Assembly (NCBI RefSeq): GCF_011634835.1
Contig: NZ_SIRP01000001.1
Span: forward strand, 1,860,034-1,924,033
Source of the DNA: Isoptericola sp. BMS4
GTDB taxonomy: Bacteria > Actinomycetota > Actinomycetes > Actinomycetales > Cellulomonadaceae
Direction: 5' to 3'
Length of the DNA stretch: 64,000 nucleotides
In this document: positions 37,004 to 46,384 of the stretch, piece after piece
Layout of the letters: each line of letters opens with the position of its first letter
Numbering within the stretch: position 1 is the stretch's first letter
The notes under the pieces: model-generated
Seen by the model: only the letters and a program-made list of their open reading frames with translations
Told to the model about the DNA's origin: nothing
Database searches by the model: none
Program-made: the position numbers and the translations under genes

Positions 37004-38578
37004 ATGAGCGAGACCACGACTGCGACCCCGGGCACCCCGAGGAACGTGCTGTTCCTCATGACGGACCAGCACCGCGTCGACACGCTCGGCGCCTACGGGA
37101 ACCCGCATGCGCGCACGCCCGTGCTCGACGAGCTGGCTCGCACCGGCACCCGGTTCGACCGGTGGTACACGCCGACGGCGATCTGCACGCCGGCGCGGGC
37201 GAGCCTGCTGACGGGTCAGGCGCCGTTCCGCCACCGCGTGCTCGCCAATCACGAGCGGAACGTCGGGTACCTGGAGGACCTGGCCGAAGGCACGTTCACG
37301 TTCGTCGAGGCACTGCGTACCCGCGGGTACAACACCGGGCTCGTCGGCAAGTGGCACGCCGGCACGGAGAAGGACGCTGCCGACTTCGGGTTCGACGGCC
37401 CGGACCTGCCCGGCTGGCACAACCCCGTGGACAACGAGGACTACCTGAAGTACCTCGCGGAGCACGACCTGCCGCCGTACGAGATCAGCGACCGGGTGCG
37501 CGGTACGCTGCCCAACGGCGGGCCGGGCAATCTGCTGGCGGCCCGGCTGCACCAGCCGGTCGAGGCGACGTTCGAGCACTACCTGGCCACGCGCACCATC
37601 GAGCTGCTGGAGCGGTACGCGGACGACTTCCGCAGCGGGCGGCGCCCGTTCTTCCTGGAGCTGAGCTTCTTCGGCCCGCACCTGCCCTACATCGTCCCGG
37701 ACGAGTACTTCGACCTGGTGGACCCGGCCGACGTCGAGCTGCCGACGTCGATCGCCGAGACGTTCGCGGGCAAGCCACCGGTGCAGCGCAACTACAGCGC
37801 GCACTGGACGTTCGACACCATGCCGATCGAGGTCACGCGCAAGCTCATCGCCGTCTACTGGGGGTACGTCGCACTCATCGACCACGAGATCGGGCGGGTG
37901 ATGGACGCGCTCGAACGGCTGGGGCTGGTGGACGACACCGCGGTGTTCTTCACGTGCGACCACGGGGAGTTCACGGGCTCGCACCGGCTGCACGACAAGG
38001 GGCCGGCGATGTACGAGGACATCTACCGCACGCCCGGGATCCTGCGGGTGCCGGGCGGCCCCGCGGGCCAGGTGCGCACGGAGTTCGTCAGCCTGCTCGA
38101 TTGCACGGCCACGATCCTCGACCTGGCGGGCATCGACCCGGCGCCCGCCGTCGATTCGCGCAGCCTCCTCCCGCTGGCGCGCGGCGAGGACGTGCCGTGG
38201 GACGACGACATCGTGTGCGAGTTCCACGGGCACCACTTCCCCTACCCCCAGCGCATGCTGCGCACCGACCGGTACAAGCTGGTGGTCAACCCGGACTCCA
38301 CGAACGAGCTGTACGACCTGGCGACGGACCCCGACGAGCTGTCGAACGTCTACGAGCACCCCGAGATGGACACCGTCCGCCGGCGGATGCTGCGGCGGCT
38401 GTACCAGGTGCTGCGCGAGCGCGGCGACAACTTCTACCACTGGATGACGACGATGTACGACGTCGGAGAGGTCGACCACGACCCCACCCAGTCGGGGCTC
38501 GACGAGACCACCTACGACGTGGCCGGCGAGCGGCACGGCGCAGGTCACGATTGGGCCACCGGGACGACCCGCCGCTAG
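37004..38578 (+). CDS. Type I (formylglycine) sulfatase
   Basis: A 524-residue S1-type sulfatase. Cys61 in CTPAR (C-x-P-x-R) is the residue converted to formylglycine, followed by ASLLTGQ. Metal ligands include Asp21 (MTDQH) and the later DHGE. KWHAG holds the active-site Lys/His. No signal peptide is present, so it acts inside the cell on an imported sulfate ester, which fits the ABC importer 7 nt upstream. The maturase (FGE) is not in the window. The substrate, perhaps a sulfated sugar given the ROK regulator and GH43, is inference. Confidence 0.9.
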   Translation: MSETTTATPGTPRNVLFLMTDQHRVDTLGAYGNPHARTPVLDELARTGTRFDRWYTPTAICTPARASLLTGQAPFRHRVLANHERNVGYLEDLAEGTFTFVEALRTRGYNTGLVGKWHAGTEKDAADFGFDGPDLPGWHNPVDNEDYLKYLAEHDLPPYEISDRVRGTLPNGGPGNLLAARLHQPVEATFEHYLATRTIELLERYADDFRSGRRPFFLELSFFGPHLPYIVPDEYFDLVDPADVELPTSIAETFAGKPPVQRNYSAHWTFDTMPIEVTRKLIAVYWGYVALIDHEIGRVMDALERLGLVDDTAVFFTCDHGEFTGSHRLHDKGPAMYEDIYRTPGILRVPGGPAGQVRTEFVSLLDCTATILDLAGIDPAPAVDSRSLLPLARGEDVPWDDDIVCEFHGHHFPYPQRMLRTDRYKLVVNPDSTNELYDLATDPDELSNVYEHPEMDTVRRRMLRRLYQVLRERGDNFYHWMTTMYDVGEVDHDPTQSGLDETTYDVAGERHGAGHDWATGTTRR

Positions 38579-38587
38579 CGTGCGCGC

Positions 38588-40921
38588 GTGACCCCGACCC
38601 GGTCGCGGGCGACGACGCTCGCGTGCAGCCTCTTCCTCCTCGCTCTCGCCGCCCTGGCGGTGTGGTCGGTGCTGCCACCGGCGCCGCGCGGCGCCGACGT
38701 GCCCCCGGGCGAGTTCAGCGCCGCTCGGGCGTCGGCGACCGTCGAGGCGGTCGGCGCCCGCGTGCACCCGCACGGGACGCCGGCGAACGACGACGTGCGC
38801 GACCTGATCGTGCGGGAGCTCGACGCCCTGGGCCTGGACCCCGAGGTCGTCGACGGCGTGGGGGCGTCCGGCCGGCTCGGGGAGCAGAGCCGCGTCGCGG
38901 CGACGCGGAACGTCGTCGCCACGATCCCCGGCACCGACCCCACCGCGCCGGTCTTCCTGATGGCGCACTACGACTCCGCCGAGGTGTCGTACGGCGGCAA
39001 CGACGACGGCGCGGGCGTCGCGACGCTGCTGGAGACCGCGCGGGCGCTCGGCGCGGGCCCCGCGCTGCGCAACGACGTCGTCCTCGTCTTCACGGACGCC
39101 GAGGAGGCGTGCCTGTGCGGCGCGGAGGCGTTCGCGCACGCGGACCCGCGCGCCGCGGACGGCGGCGTCGTGGTGAACGTCGAGGCCCGCGGCTCGTCCG
39201 GGCCCGCGATCATGTTCGAGACGTCCGACGGCAACGCGGCGCTCGTCGACGCCTACGCGCGGGTGCCGTACCCCGTCGGCAGCTCGCTGGCGGTCGAGGT
39301 GTACCGGATCCTGCCGAACGACACCGACTTCTCCCCGTTCCTCGACGACCCCGACGGCCGGTTCACCGGCCTCAACTCGGCGTACATCGACGGGTCGGCC
39401 ACCTACCACGCCCCGCAGGACACCCCGGAGCGGATGTCGCTCGCGAGCCTGCAGCACCACGGCTCCAACGCCCTCGCCCTGGTGCGCGAGCTCGGGAACG
39501 CGGACGCCGCGGCGCTCGCCCGGCCGGCGGCGGACGACGCGACCTACTTCCCGCTGCCCGGCGGCGTGCTCGCCCGGTACCCCGGCAGCCTCGTGTGGCC
39601 GTTGGCGGCGGGCGCCGTCGTCGCGGTGGCGAAACTCGCCGTCGTCCTCGCCCGGCGGCGCGAGGTGCTGGGGGAGCGGACGACGGCGGGCCGTCTGACG
39701 CTCGGGTTCGCCTCCGGGCTGATCCCGCTCGCGGGCGCGGCGCTGGGGTCGACGGGCCTGTGGCAGCTCATGGTGGCCGTCCGCCCCGGCTACGACGAGA
39801 TGCTCGACCCGTGGCGGCCGTGGGGGTTCCGCGTCGCGCTGCTGGGCCTGGTCGCGACGGTCCTCGTGGGGTGGTTCGTCGCCCTGCGGCGCCGCCTCGG
39901 GGCCACGGTGCTCGCCGTCGGGGCGCTGGCGTGGCTCGCGGTGCTGGGGGCGGTGCTCGCGGCGGTCACGCCCGGTGGGTCGTACCTGGCGTCGCTGCCG
40001 GCGCTCGCGGGCGCCGTGGCGGGGATCGTGGCGGTCACGACGACGTGCGGCGCCGTCGGCCGGCGCGTGGCGGTCACCCTCGGCGCGGCCGTGGCCGTGC
40101 TGGTGGTCGTCCCCGTGGTCCTCCTGTTCCTGCCCGCGCTGGGCCTGGCGACCGGCGCCGCGCCCGCTGTCGTGGCCACCCTGCTCGGCCTGGCGCTCGT
40201 GCCCGCGCTCGCCGTGATGCTGCCCCGGGCGCCGCGCGTCGGCGGGACGGTCGTGGGCGTGCTCGGCGCGGTGACGGTCGTAGCGCTCGTCACCGGGTTC
40301 GCCGTCGACCGGTTCGACGCCGACCACCCCGAGCCGACGCGCCTCGCGTACGCGCTGGACGCCGACTCCGGCGAAGCCCTGTGGGTGTCGGACGAGGCGA
40401 GCCCGAGCGACTGGACCGCGCAGTACGTGGGTCACCGCGACGACCTGTCGTCGGCGTTCCCGCCCCTGCACGGCGACGTGTGGACGGGCCCGGCGGACGC
40501 GGCCGACCTGCCGGCCCCTGAGGTCCGGGTGGTCGCCGACGAGACGGCCGGGGGCGAACGGACCGTGACCCTGCGGGTCACGCCGGGCGAGGGCGCGCCC
40601 GTCGGGACGGCGGGCGCCCTGCGATACGTCGAGCTCGACAGCGCGGACGGCGGCGCTCGCGTGCTTGCTGCGGAGCTGGAGGGCCGCGAGGTCCCGGTCG
40701 GGCCCCGTGGCGTGCTCGACACCCGCTTCTACGCGCCCGGGCCAGACGGCTTCGAGGCCGTGGTGACCGTCCCCGCGGGCGACGAGCTGGACCTGCGGGT
40801 GGTCGCCGCCGGCGGCGGGCTGGAGGGGCTGCCGGGGTTCGTCGACCGCCCGGTCGGCGTCGGCGTCGCCGGATCGCACACGTCGGAGCTGGTGCTCGTG
40901 GCCCGGACCGTCGTGCTCTGA
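38588..40921 (+). CDS. M28-family metallopeptidase with polytopic membrane domain
   Basis: A 777-residue protein. An N-terminal helix is followed by a Zn-dependent aminopeptidase domain with ligands in MAHYDS, GGNDDGAG, TDAEEAC, NVEARG and TYHAPQDTPE. From about 335 onward there are eight or so hydrophobic helices, then a C-terminal beta domain. The plan resembles FXNA/ERMP1-type membrane peptidases. The peptidase probably faces outside. TAGCGT formed partly by the sulfatase stop (38576-38581) lies 6 nt before the GTG, suggesting an internal leaderless promoter. It is convergent with the DUF255 gene, 4 bp away. Confidence 0.87.
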   Translation: MTPTRSRATTLACSLFLLALAALAVWSVLPPAPRGADVPPGEFSAARASATVEAVGARVHPHGTPANDDVRDLIVRELDALGLDPEVVDGVGASGRLGEQSRVAATRNVVATIPGTDPTAPVFLMAHYDSAEVSYGGNDDGAGVATLLETARALGAGPALRNDVVLVFTDAEEACLCGAEAFAHADPRAADGGVVVNVEARGSSGPAIMFETSDGNAALVDAYARVPYPVGSSLAVEVYRILPNDTDFSPFLDDPDGRFTGLNSAYIDGSATYHAPQDTPERMSLASLQHHGSNALALVRELGNADAAALARPAADDATYFPLPGGVLARYPGSLVWPLAAGAVVAVAKLAVVLARRREVLGERTTAGRLTLGFASGLIPLAGAALGSTGLWQLMVAVRPGYDEMLDPWRPWGFRVALLGLVATVLVGWFVALRRRLGATVLAVGALAWLAVLGAVLAAVTPGGSYLASLPALAGAVAGIVAVTTTCGAVGRRVAVTLGAAVAVLVVVPVVLLFLPALGLATGAAPAVVATLLGLALVPALAVMLPRAPRVGGTVVGVLGAVTVVALVTGFAVDRFDADHPEPTRLAYALDADSGEALWVSDEASPSDWTAQYVGHRDDLSSAFPPLHGDVWTGPADAADLPAPEVRVVADETAGGERTVTLRVTPGEGAPVGTAGALRYVELDSADGGARVLAAELEGREVPVGPRGVLDTRFYAPGPDGFEAVVTVPAGDELDLRVVAAGGGLEGLPGFVDRPVGVGVAGSHTSELVLVARTVVL

Positions 40922-40925
40922 CCGG

Positions 40926-42905
40926 TCAGCCCAGCCGCTCCTCCAGCGCGGCCGGGTCGGTGACCGGCAGGTCGCACACGAACCCGCGGCAGACGTAGGC
41001 CGTGGGCGCCCCGTCGACGAGCGGCCGGTCGGCGAGCAGCGGCACCCCCGGGGCGTCGGGAACCCCGGGGACGACGACGGCGCCCGCGGTGGGGGCGCGC
41101 CGGGCGGTGCGCAGCAGCTCCTCGGCCGCGGGGCCGTCGCCGACGACGGCGACCTGGCGCGGCCCGTCGGCCAGCGCCTCGGCGGTGGCGAGCGCCCAGC
41201 CCGCGAACCGGGGCGCCTGCCGGGCCAGGATGCCGGCGGCGGTGACGGCGGCCTCGGCGGCGGCGCGGTGCCCGGCCGACCCGGTGAGCGCGGCGTACGT
41301 CGTCAGGGCGCCGGCGAGCGCGGACTGGCCGGACGGCTCGGGTCCGTCCGTGGGGTCGCGCGGCCGCACGACGAGCCGCTCGGCGTCGTCGGCGGCGTCG
41401 AAGAACCCGGCGGAGGCGTCCGCGCCGTCGGCGAAGTGCGCCAGGGCCACGTCGAGCACGTCCCCGGCGGCGGCGAGCCACCGCGCCTCGCCGGTGGCCT
41501 GGTGCAGCGCGAGCAGGCCCTCCGCGAGGTCGCCGTGGTCGGCGGCGACACCCGGCGCGTCGCCGGCGACGCCGTCGCGCGACGCCCGCCGCAGCCGCCC
41601 GCCGACGACGTGGGTGCCGAGCACGTGCTCGGTGCAGGCGCGGGCGGCGTCCACCCAGGCGGGCTCGGAGAGCAGCGCACCGGCATCGGCCAGCGCCGCG
41701 ATCGCCAGGCCGTTCCACGCGGTGACGACCTTGTCGTCGCGCGCGGGCTGGGGGCGGGCGTCGCGGGCCGCGAGGAGCCGGGTGCGCACCGGCCCCCACC
41801 AGGCGGGGTCGGGGTCGTGCGGGAGCTGCAGCGTGGACGCTCCGCGTGAGAACGTGCCCGCGGCGGTGACGGCGAGGGTCTCGGCTGCGCGGGCCCCGTC
41901 GTCGTCCCCGAGCACGTCGCGCAGCTGGTCCGGGGTCCAGACGTAGGTGAGGCCCTCGGCGCCGTCCGTGTCGGCGTCGAGGGCGGAGGCGAAGCCACCC
42001 TCGGCGGTCCGCAGGTCGCGCAGCAGGAACTCCGCCGTCTCGCGGACCACGCGCTCCGCGAGGGCGGAGCCGGTCGAGCGCCACAGGTGCGCGTGGACGC
42101 GCAGCAGCTGCGCGTTGTCGTACAGCATCTTCTCGAAGTGCGGCACCACCCAGGCCGCGTCCACGGAGTAGCGCGCGAACCCGCCGGCGAGCTGGTCGTA
42201 GAACCCGCCGCGCGCCATCGCCTCGCACGTGCGCTCGACGATCCGCAGGGCCTCGGCGTTCCCGGTGCGCGCGTGGTGGCGCAGCAGGTGCTCGAGCGTC
42301 ATCGAGGGCGGGAACTTCGGCGCGCCGCCGAACCCGCCGTGCCGCCGGTCGGCGTCGCGGGTCACCGCGTCGACGGCCGCGGCGAGCGTGGCGTCGTCCA
42401 GGGGCGCCCCGGGCGGACGGGCGGCCGTGCGCGCGACCACGTCGGTCACCGCGGCGCCCTGCCGCACGACGGCGTCGCGCCGGTCGCGCCATGCGTCGTC
42501 CACGGCGTCGAGCACGGCCAGCAGATGCTCCCGGGGCAGGTAGGTGCCGCAGTGGAACGCCGTGCCGTCCGGGGTGAGGAACGCCGTCATCGGCCACCCG
42601 CCCTGCCCGGTGAGCGCCTGCGTCGCCGCCATGTAGACGGCGTCGACGTCGGGCCGCTCCTCGCGGTCGACCTTCACCGGCACGAAGCGCCCGTTGATCG
42701 CCGCGGCCACGTCGTCGTCCTCGAACGACTCGTACGCCATGACGTGGCACCAGTGGCACGCCGCGTACCCCACGGACAGCAGCACCGGCACGTCGCGGCG
42801 CCGCGCCTCGGCGAACGCGTCGGGGCCCCACGGCCACCAGTCGACGGGGTTGTCGGCGTGCTGCAGCAGGTACGGGGACGTCGCGGTCCGGAGACGGTCG
42901 GCCAT
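40926..42905 (-). CDS. Thioredoxin-fold DUF255 protein (YyaL/SPATA20 family)
   Basis: A 659-residue protein. The N-terminal thioredoxin-like domain has an unusual C-HW-C active site (Cys50, Cys53, ACHWCHVM). The remainder is an alpha/alpha six-barrel like N-acylglucosamine epimerases ([30 protein letters not shown]). The function is not established; relatives occur from bacteria to human SPATA20. A weak CAGGCT lies 6 nt before the ATG. Confidence 0.87.
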   Translation of the reverse strand: MADRLRTATSPYLLQHADNPVDWWPWGPDAFAEARRRDVPVLLSVGYAACHWCHVMAYESFEDDDVAAAINGRFVPVKVDREERPDVDAVYMAATQALTGQGGWPMTAFLTPDGTAFHCGTYLPREHLLAVLDAVDDAWRDRRDAVVRQGAAVTDVVARTAARPPGAPLDDATLAAAVDAVTRDADRRHGGFGGAPKFPPSMTLEHLLRHHARTGNAEALRIVERTCEAMARGGFYDQLAGGFARYSVDAAWVVPHFEKMLYDNAQLLRVHAHLWRSTGSALAERVVRETAEFLLRDLRTAEGGFASALDADTDGAEGLTYVWTPDQLRDVLGDDDGARAAETLAVTAAGTFSRGASTLQLPHDPDPAWWGPVRTRLLAARDARPQPARDDKVVTAWNGLAIAALADAGALLSEPAWVDAARACTEHVLGTHVVGGRLRRASRDGVAGDAPGVAADHGDLAEGLLALHQATGEARWLAAAGDVLDVALAHFADGADASAGFFDAADDAERLVVRPRDPTDGPEPSGQSALAGALTTYAALTGSAGHRAAAEAAVTAAGILARQAPRFAGWALATAEALADGPRQVAVVGDGPAAEELLRTARRAPTAGAVVVPGVPDAPGVPLLADRPLVDGAPTAYVCRGFVCDLPVTDPAALEERLG

Positions 42906-42942
42906 GCCCCCAGCCTGACACCGCCGTGCGACGGCGGGGAGG

Positions 42943-43569
42943 TCAGCGGCGCGGGGGGAGCTCGGCGGACCACTCGTGCCGCGGCCCGCCCGGCGTCCAC
43001 GCCCAGCTCACGACCAGGGCCCGGTCGGCCGTGGTCTCCGGGCGCGGGGAGCGGAACGACGTCGGGTCGCCGGCCTCGACGCGGTCCCACCGCTCGGAGG
43101 TGGTCCGGCCGCGTCCTCCGCGACCGACCTCGAGCGCGACGTCGTGGACGGTCCGGTCGGACCCGTTCGTCAGGTGGTACCGGTCGCCGCGTGCGTGCGT
43201 GACCGTCCACGGGGAGACGCGCGGCTCCGGTGTGGCGGCGCCATGGGCGGCGCCGGTCCAGTCGGCGCCGGCGTCGGATGCCGGCGGCGCGTCGGCCGGG
43301 GACACCGGCGAGGGAGCCGGAGCCGCGGGCGGCCTGGCGGGGCCGGCCGGCCGCGGCTCCTCGACGCCGGGCGACGGCGCCCGGCCGAGCTCCTGCGCCT
43401 CCTGCTCGTGCACGCGCTTCTGGAACTCCAGCGCGGCCTCCGCGACGTCGGCCTGCCGCCGGGCGGCGTCGAGCTGGCCACGCGAGTACCACGTCGACAG
43501 GCCGGTGAACAGCGCCGCGACGACGGAGACGACGAGCGCGCCGAGGGCGATCCACATCTCCGCGTTCAT
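42943..43569 (-). CDS. Membrane-anchored hypothetical protein
   Basis: A 208-residue protein with one N-terminal helix ([18 protein letters not shown]), a coiled-coil-like stretch (about 28-60, [20 protein letters not shown]), a Pro/Ala linker, and a C-terminal beta-rich domain from about 115 ([19 protein letters not shown]) that looks immunoglobulin-like. I do not recognise the family. TAGCCT lies 7 nt before the ATG on the minus strand. Confidence 0.65.
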   Translation of the reverse strand: MNAEMWIALGALVVSVVAALFTGLSTWYSRGQLDAARRQADVAEAALEFQKRVHEQEAQELGRAPSPGVEEPRPAGPARPPAAPAPSPVSPADAPPASDAGADWTGAAHGAATPEPRVSPWTVTHARGDRYHLTNGSDRTVHDVALEVGRGGRGRTTSERWDRVEAGDPTSFRSPRPETTADRALVVSWAWTPGGPRHEWSAELPPRR

Positions 43570-43624
43570 GCGCCGCAGGCTATCGGGCTCGTGGCCAGAG
43601 GCGCGGCCGGCGGACGGGGCGGTG

Positions 43625-43987
43625 TCATGGACGGGCCACCGTCTCGGCGAGGCGGGCCGGTGCCTGGACGCAGTACGAGTCCGTGAGGAGCTCGGACAGC
43701 TCCTCCCAGTCGGTGCCCCCGTCGAGCAGGACGCCGACGGCGTTGCCCTCGGTGCCGACGCGGAAGTACCGCGGCCCGAGGTGCTCGAACGCCAGCACCT
43801 CGTCCGGCTCGGCCCGGAACGTGACGCGGAAGAGCTGGTCCTCCCCGCCGAAGACGTGCGCCACCGTGGCCGCGCGCACCCGCCACCGCACGCCCGTCCA
43901 TGCCCGCTCCTCGATGCACTCGGGGAACGCGAGAAGTGGGCGCAGGCGCACGACGTGCTCCAGCGGGACGTCCGGTCGGTCGGTCAC
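43625..43987 (-). CDS. MmcQ/YjbR-family protein
   Basis: A 120-residue protein ending in VGVLLDGGTDWEELSELLTDSYCVQAPARLA, the hallmark C-terminus of the MmcQ/YjbR (DUF419) family. Earlier it has FPECIEERAWTGVRWRVRAATVAHV. Members have a CyaY-like fold and have been called DNA-binding, but their role is unclear. It starts at GTG. Confidence 0.82.
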   Translation of the reverse strand: MTDRPDVPLEHVVRLRPLLAFPECIEERAWTGVRWRVRAATVAHVFGGEDQLFRVTFRAEPDEVLAFEHLGPRYFRVGTEGNAVGVLLDGGTDWEELSELLTDSYCVQAPARLAETVARP

Positions 43988-44027
43988 GGGTCGACCCTGC
44001 CACGAGCCACCGACGTCGCGACCGGCC

Positions 44028-44873
44028 TCAGCCCAGGCGCGCGCTGACCATCAGGTCTTCGCCGACGTCGAGCCGGACGTCCACCAGCCGCACGCCGGGC
44101 GGCAGGGCCGCGGCCAGGTCGATCTTCTCGTGCGCGGCGGCCTCCACCTTGCCGCGTACGACGGCCAGCATCGCGGCGACGATCGGGTTGCCGCTGGTGA
44201 TCCTGACGTCGCCGAGGGTGAGGACCATCCGCGCGTCCACGGCGGCCGACGCGGTCGCGGTGGCCGACGCCGACAGGATCCCCTTGCGGATCTTGGCGTG
44301 GACCCGCAGGCCCGCGGCCCGCGGCCCGTGCGACTCGAGGTCGACGTCGAGCGCGCTGAGCGTGATCCCCTGCGGCTGGAGGGCCACGGCGAGCATCCCG
44401 TGCAGGGTGGCGACGAGGCCGGCTCGGGACGCGGCGACGCGCGCGTGACCGGTCACCGGGTGCGCGTCGTCCGGCTCCACCAGCTCGGCGCCGATCTGGC
44501 CGTCCGACCCCGTGACCCACGCGAAGCGCAGCCCCTGCGCCTCGGCGGTGACGTCCACCGGCAGGTCGACGGCCGTGAGCGGGTGGGCGTCCAGGCGCAC
44601 CCGCCGCACGGTGCCGGGCGTCCGCTCCGTGACGGAGGCCGGCGCCCAGGTGACGTCGGTCGCCTTGGGCGACGCGCCGACCGCGACGCCGGTGAGGTCC
44701 AGCTCCAGCGACGCGACGTCGTCCCCGTCGAGGTCGGCCCGGACACGCGCCCGGTCGAGCCCCGTGACGCCGGGACCCGCGGCCCGTGCGGCGAGGTCGC
44801 GCAGGCGGTCGGCGAGGTCGTCGCCCGTCGTGGGGCGCGGGGCAGGGCCGAGCGGCAGGAGGCGCTGAGTCAT
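44028..44873 (-). CDS. DUF2993-like protein
   Basis: A 281-residue protein without signal peptide. Repeated amphipathic strands (VRRVRLDAHPLTAVDLPVDVTAEAQGLRFAW; GITLSALDVDLESHGPRAAGLRVHAKIRKG) suggest a long, lipid-binding-type beta fold like DUF2993/LmeA, though cytosolic here. The assignment is tentative. TAGGCT lies 6 nt before the ATG, so it is probably leaderless. Confidence 0.6.
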   Translation of the reverse strand: MTQRLLPLGPAPRPTTGDDLADRLRDLAARAAGPGVTGLDRARVRADLDGDDVASLELDLTGVAVGASPKATDVTWAPASVTERTPGTVRRVRLDAHPLTAVDLPVDVTAEAQGLRFAWVTGSDGQIGAELVEPDDAHPVTGHARVAASRAGLVATLHGMLAVALQPQGITLSALDVDLESHGPRAAGLRVHAKIRKGILSASATATASAAVDARMVLTLGDVRITSGNPIVAAMLAVVRGKVEAAAHEKIDLAAALPPGVRLVDVRLDVGEDLMVSARLG

Positions 44874-44892
44874 GGCGCGAGCCTATCCGCCG

Positions 44893-45843
44893 TCACGCCT
44901 CCAGCAGGCTGGAGTCGACGGACGCCGCCGCCATCTGCCCGGCCGCCATGGCCGCGGTCACGGAGCTGACCGGCATGGGGAAGTCGGCCGTGTGCGCGCC
45001 GTCTCCCGCGGCGAACACCCCGGGCATGCTGGTGCGGCCGAAGGCGTCGACCGCGACGGCGCCGGAGTCGCGCAGCTCCAGGCCGAGCTCGGCGGCGAAC
45101 GGCGCGGCCGCGTGCAGCGCGGGGGAGACCATCAGGCCGCCCAGGTCGAGCGTCTCGCCGTCGGCGAGCACCGCGCGGGCGCCGTCGCGGCCCGAGGGCA
45201 GCGCGCTGCGCTCGACCCGCTCGACCTTCGCGCCTCGCACCTCGACGCCCTGGGCGTCCAGCGCCGAGCGGACGTGGGGGTCGACGTCGGCGCCGTCGGC
45301 GAGCACCACGAGGCGGGCGGCGATGCGGGCCATGAGACCGGCGACCCGCGGCGCGTGCGGGCCGGCGCCGAGGATGCCGACGGTGGTGCCGGCGAACTCG
45401 TGGCCGTGGCAGTACGGGCAGTGCGCCGCGACGGTGCCGAACAGCTCCGCGAGGCCGGGCGTGGCGGGCAGCTCGTCGCGCATGCCGGTCGCCAGCAGCA
45501 GGCGGCGGCCGGTGACCTCGCCGCCGTCCGTGCGCACCACGAATCCGGCGCGGGGGTCGTCGGGGTCGATCGGGGTGATCGCGTGGGCGGTGGTGCGGCG
45601 CAGCTCGACCGTGTCGTACGCGGCGAGGGTGCGGTGCGCGGTGGCGCGGAACTCGGCGGGCGGCGTGCCGTCGAAGCCCAGCACGTTGTGCATGGCGTCG
45701 GTGGGGTCGTTGCGGTAGTTGCCGGAGTCGAGCACGACGACGTCGCGGTGCGTGCGCCCGAGGGTGAGCGCGGCCTGCAGGCCGGCGGGGCCGCCGCCCA
45801 CGACGATCGCGTCGTGGAGGGGCCGGTCGTTCGAGGTGGTCAT
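44893..45843 (-). CDS. Thioredoxin-reductase-like FAD/NAD(P) oxidoreductase
   Basis: A 316-residue flavoprotein. The FAD site is GGGPAG (16-21). CPYC (Cys142-Cys145) in HCPYCHG is the redox-active pair, and GAGPHAP marks the NAD(P)H site. AAGDG near the C-terminus closes the FAD site. It resembles small thioredoxin reductase-like enzymes more than true TrxB. It is divergent from a MerR regulator across a perfect dyad with MerR-type promoter spacing, so it is the likely target. Confidence 0.88.
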   Translation of the reverse strand: MTTSNDRPLHDAIVVGGGPAGLQAALTLGRTHRDVVVLDSGNYRNDPTDAMHNVLGFDGTPPAEFRATAHRTLAAYDTVELRRTTAHAITPIDPDDPRAGFVVRTDGGEVTGRRLLLATGMRDELPATPGLAELFGTVAAHCPYCHGHEFAGTTVGILGAGPHAPRVAGLMARIAARLVVLADGADVDPHVRSALDAQGVEVRGAKVERVERSALPSGRDGARAVLADGETLDLGGLMVSPALHAAAPFAAELGLELRDSGAVAVDAFGRTSMPGVFAAGDGAHTADFPMPVSSVTAAMAAGQMAAASVDSSLLEA

Positions 45844-45880
45844 CGGTGTCTCCCAAGGGTCGGGGTTGCGTCCTGACCCC

Positions 45881-45911
45881 AGCGTGTGACTTCATGTCAA
45901 CATGAAGTCAA
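45881..45911 (-). promoter_or_regulatory. MerR-type promoter with 19-bp spacer and perfect dyad
   Basis: On the minus strand TTGACT (45911-45906) and CACGCT (45886-45881) are 19 bp apart. The spacer holds TGACTTCATG-TCAA-CATGAAGTCA (45887-45910), a perfect 10-bp-arm dyad. The 19-bp spacing is the mark of MerR-activated promoters. The right arm covers the merR start codon (45902). Confidence 0.75.
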
Positions 45912-46384
45912 GCGGGGAGTCTGGACCGACGTTCAGCGTCGGCGAGCTGGCCGGGAAGTTCGGCCTGGAGACGCACGTGCTGCGCTACTGGGAGGAGGTC
46001 GGGCTGCTCGCCCCCGCGCGCGACGGCGCGGGACGGCGCCGGTACACCGCCGACGACGTCGTCCGGGTGGCGTCCGTCCTCAGCTCCAAGGTGGCCGGGA
46101 TGAGCCTGGAGCAGATCCAGGTGCTGCTCGCCGCCGGCGACGACGACGCCGGGGCACCCGAGCGGCACCGCCTGCTCGAGGCGCACCTCGCCGAGCTCGA
46201 CCGCCGCCAGGAGGAGATCGAGCGGTCGCGACGGATGACGGAGCACGCGCTGGAGTGCCGCGCGCACGACATCGCCACCTGCCCGAACTTCCGCGCCCAC
46301 GTGGCCGAGCTCGTCGACGGCACCCGCACCTGGCCGGACCTGCACGACGTCCACGCCGCGGCCCGGGCGGGAGAGCCCGCATGA
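45902..46384 (+). CDS. MerR-family transcriptional regulator
   Basis: A 160-residue regulator. The winged helix reads FSVGELAGKFGLETHVLRYWEEVGLL, then RRRYTADDVVRVASVLSSKVAGMSLEQIQVLL. A coiled coil follows. Two cysteines near the C-terminus (ALECRAHDIATCPNF) could sense redox or thiol stress. Its ATG lies inside the right arm of the dyad at the divergent promoter, so it can repress itself while activating the flavin reductase. The P1 peptidase overlaps its stop in ATGA. Confidence 0.9.
   Translation: MKSSGESGPTFSVGELAGKFGLETHVLRYWEEVGLLAPARDGAGRRRYTADDVVRVASVLSSKVAGMSLEQIQVLLAAGDDDAGAPERHRLLEAHLAELDRRQEEIERSRRMTEHALECRAHDIATCPNFRAHVAELVDGTRTWPDLHDVHAAARAGEPA

Noticed and set aside
37004-38578. 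Choline sulfatase
   Set aside because: CTPAR and the fold fit many S1 sulfatases. No betaine or choline genes are nearby, so a specific name is not supported.
36581-40879. Long open frame antisense to the sulfatase and M28 peptidase
   Set aside because: It crosses two real genes with conserved active sites; its own translation is Arg/His/Gln-rich and shows no domain.
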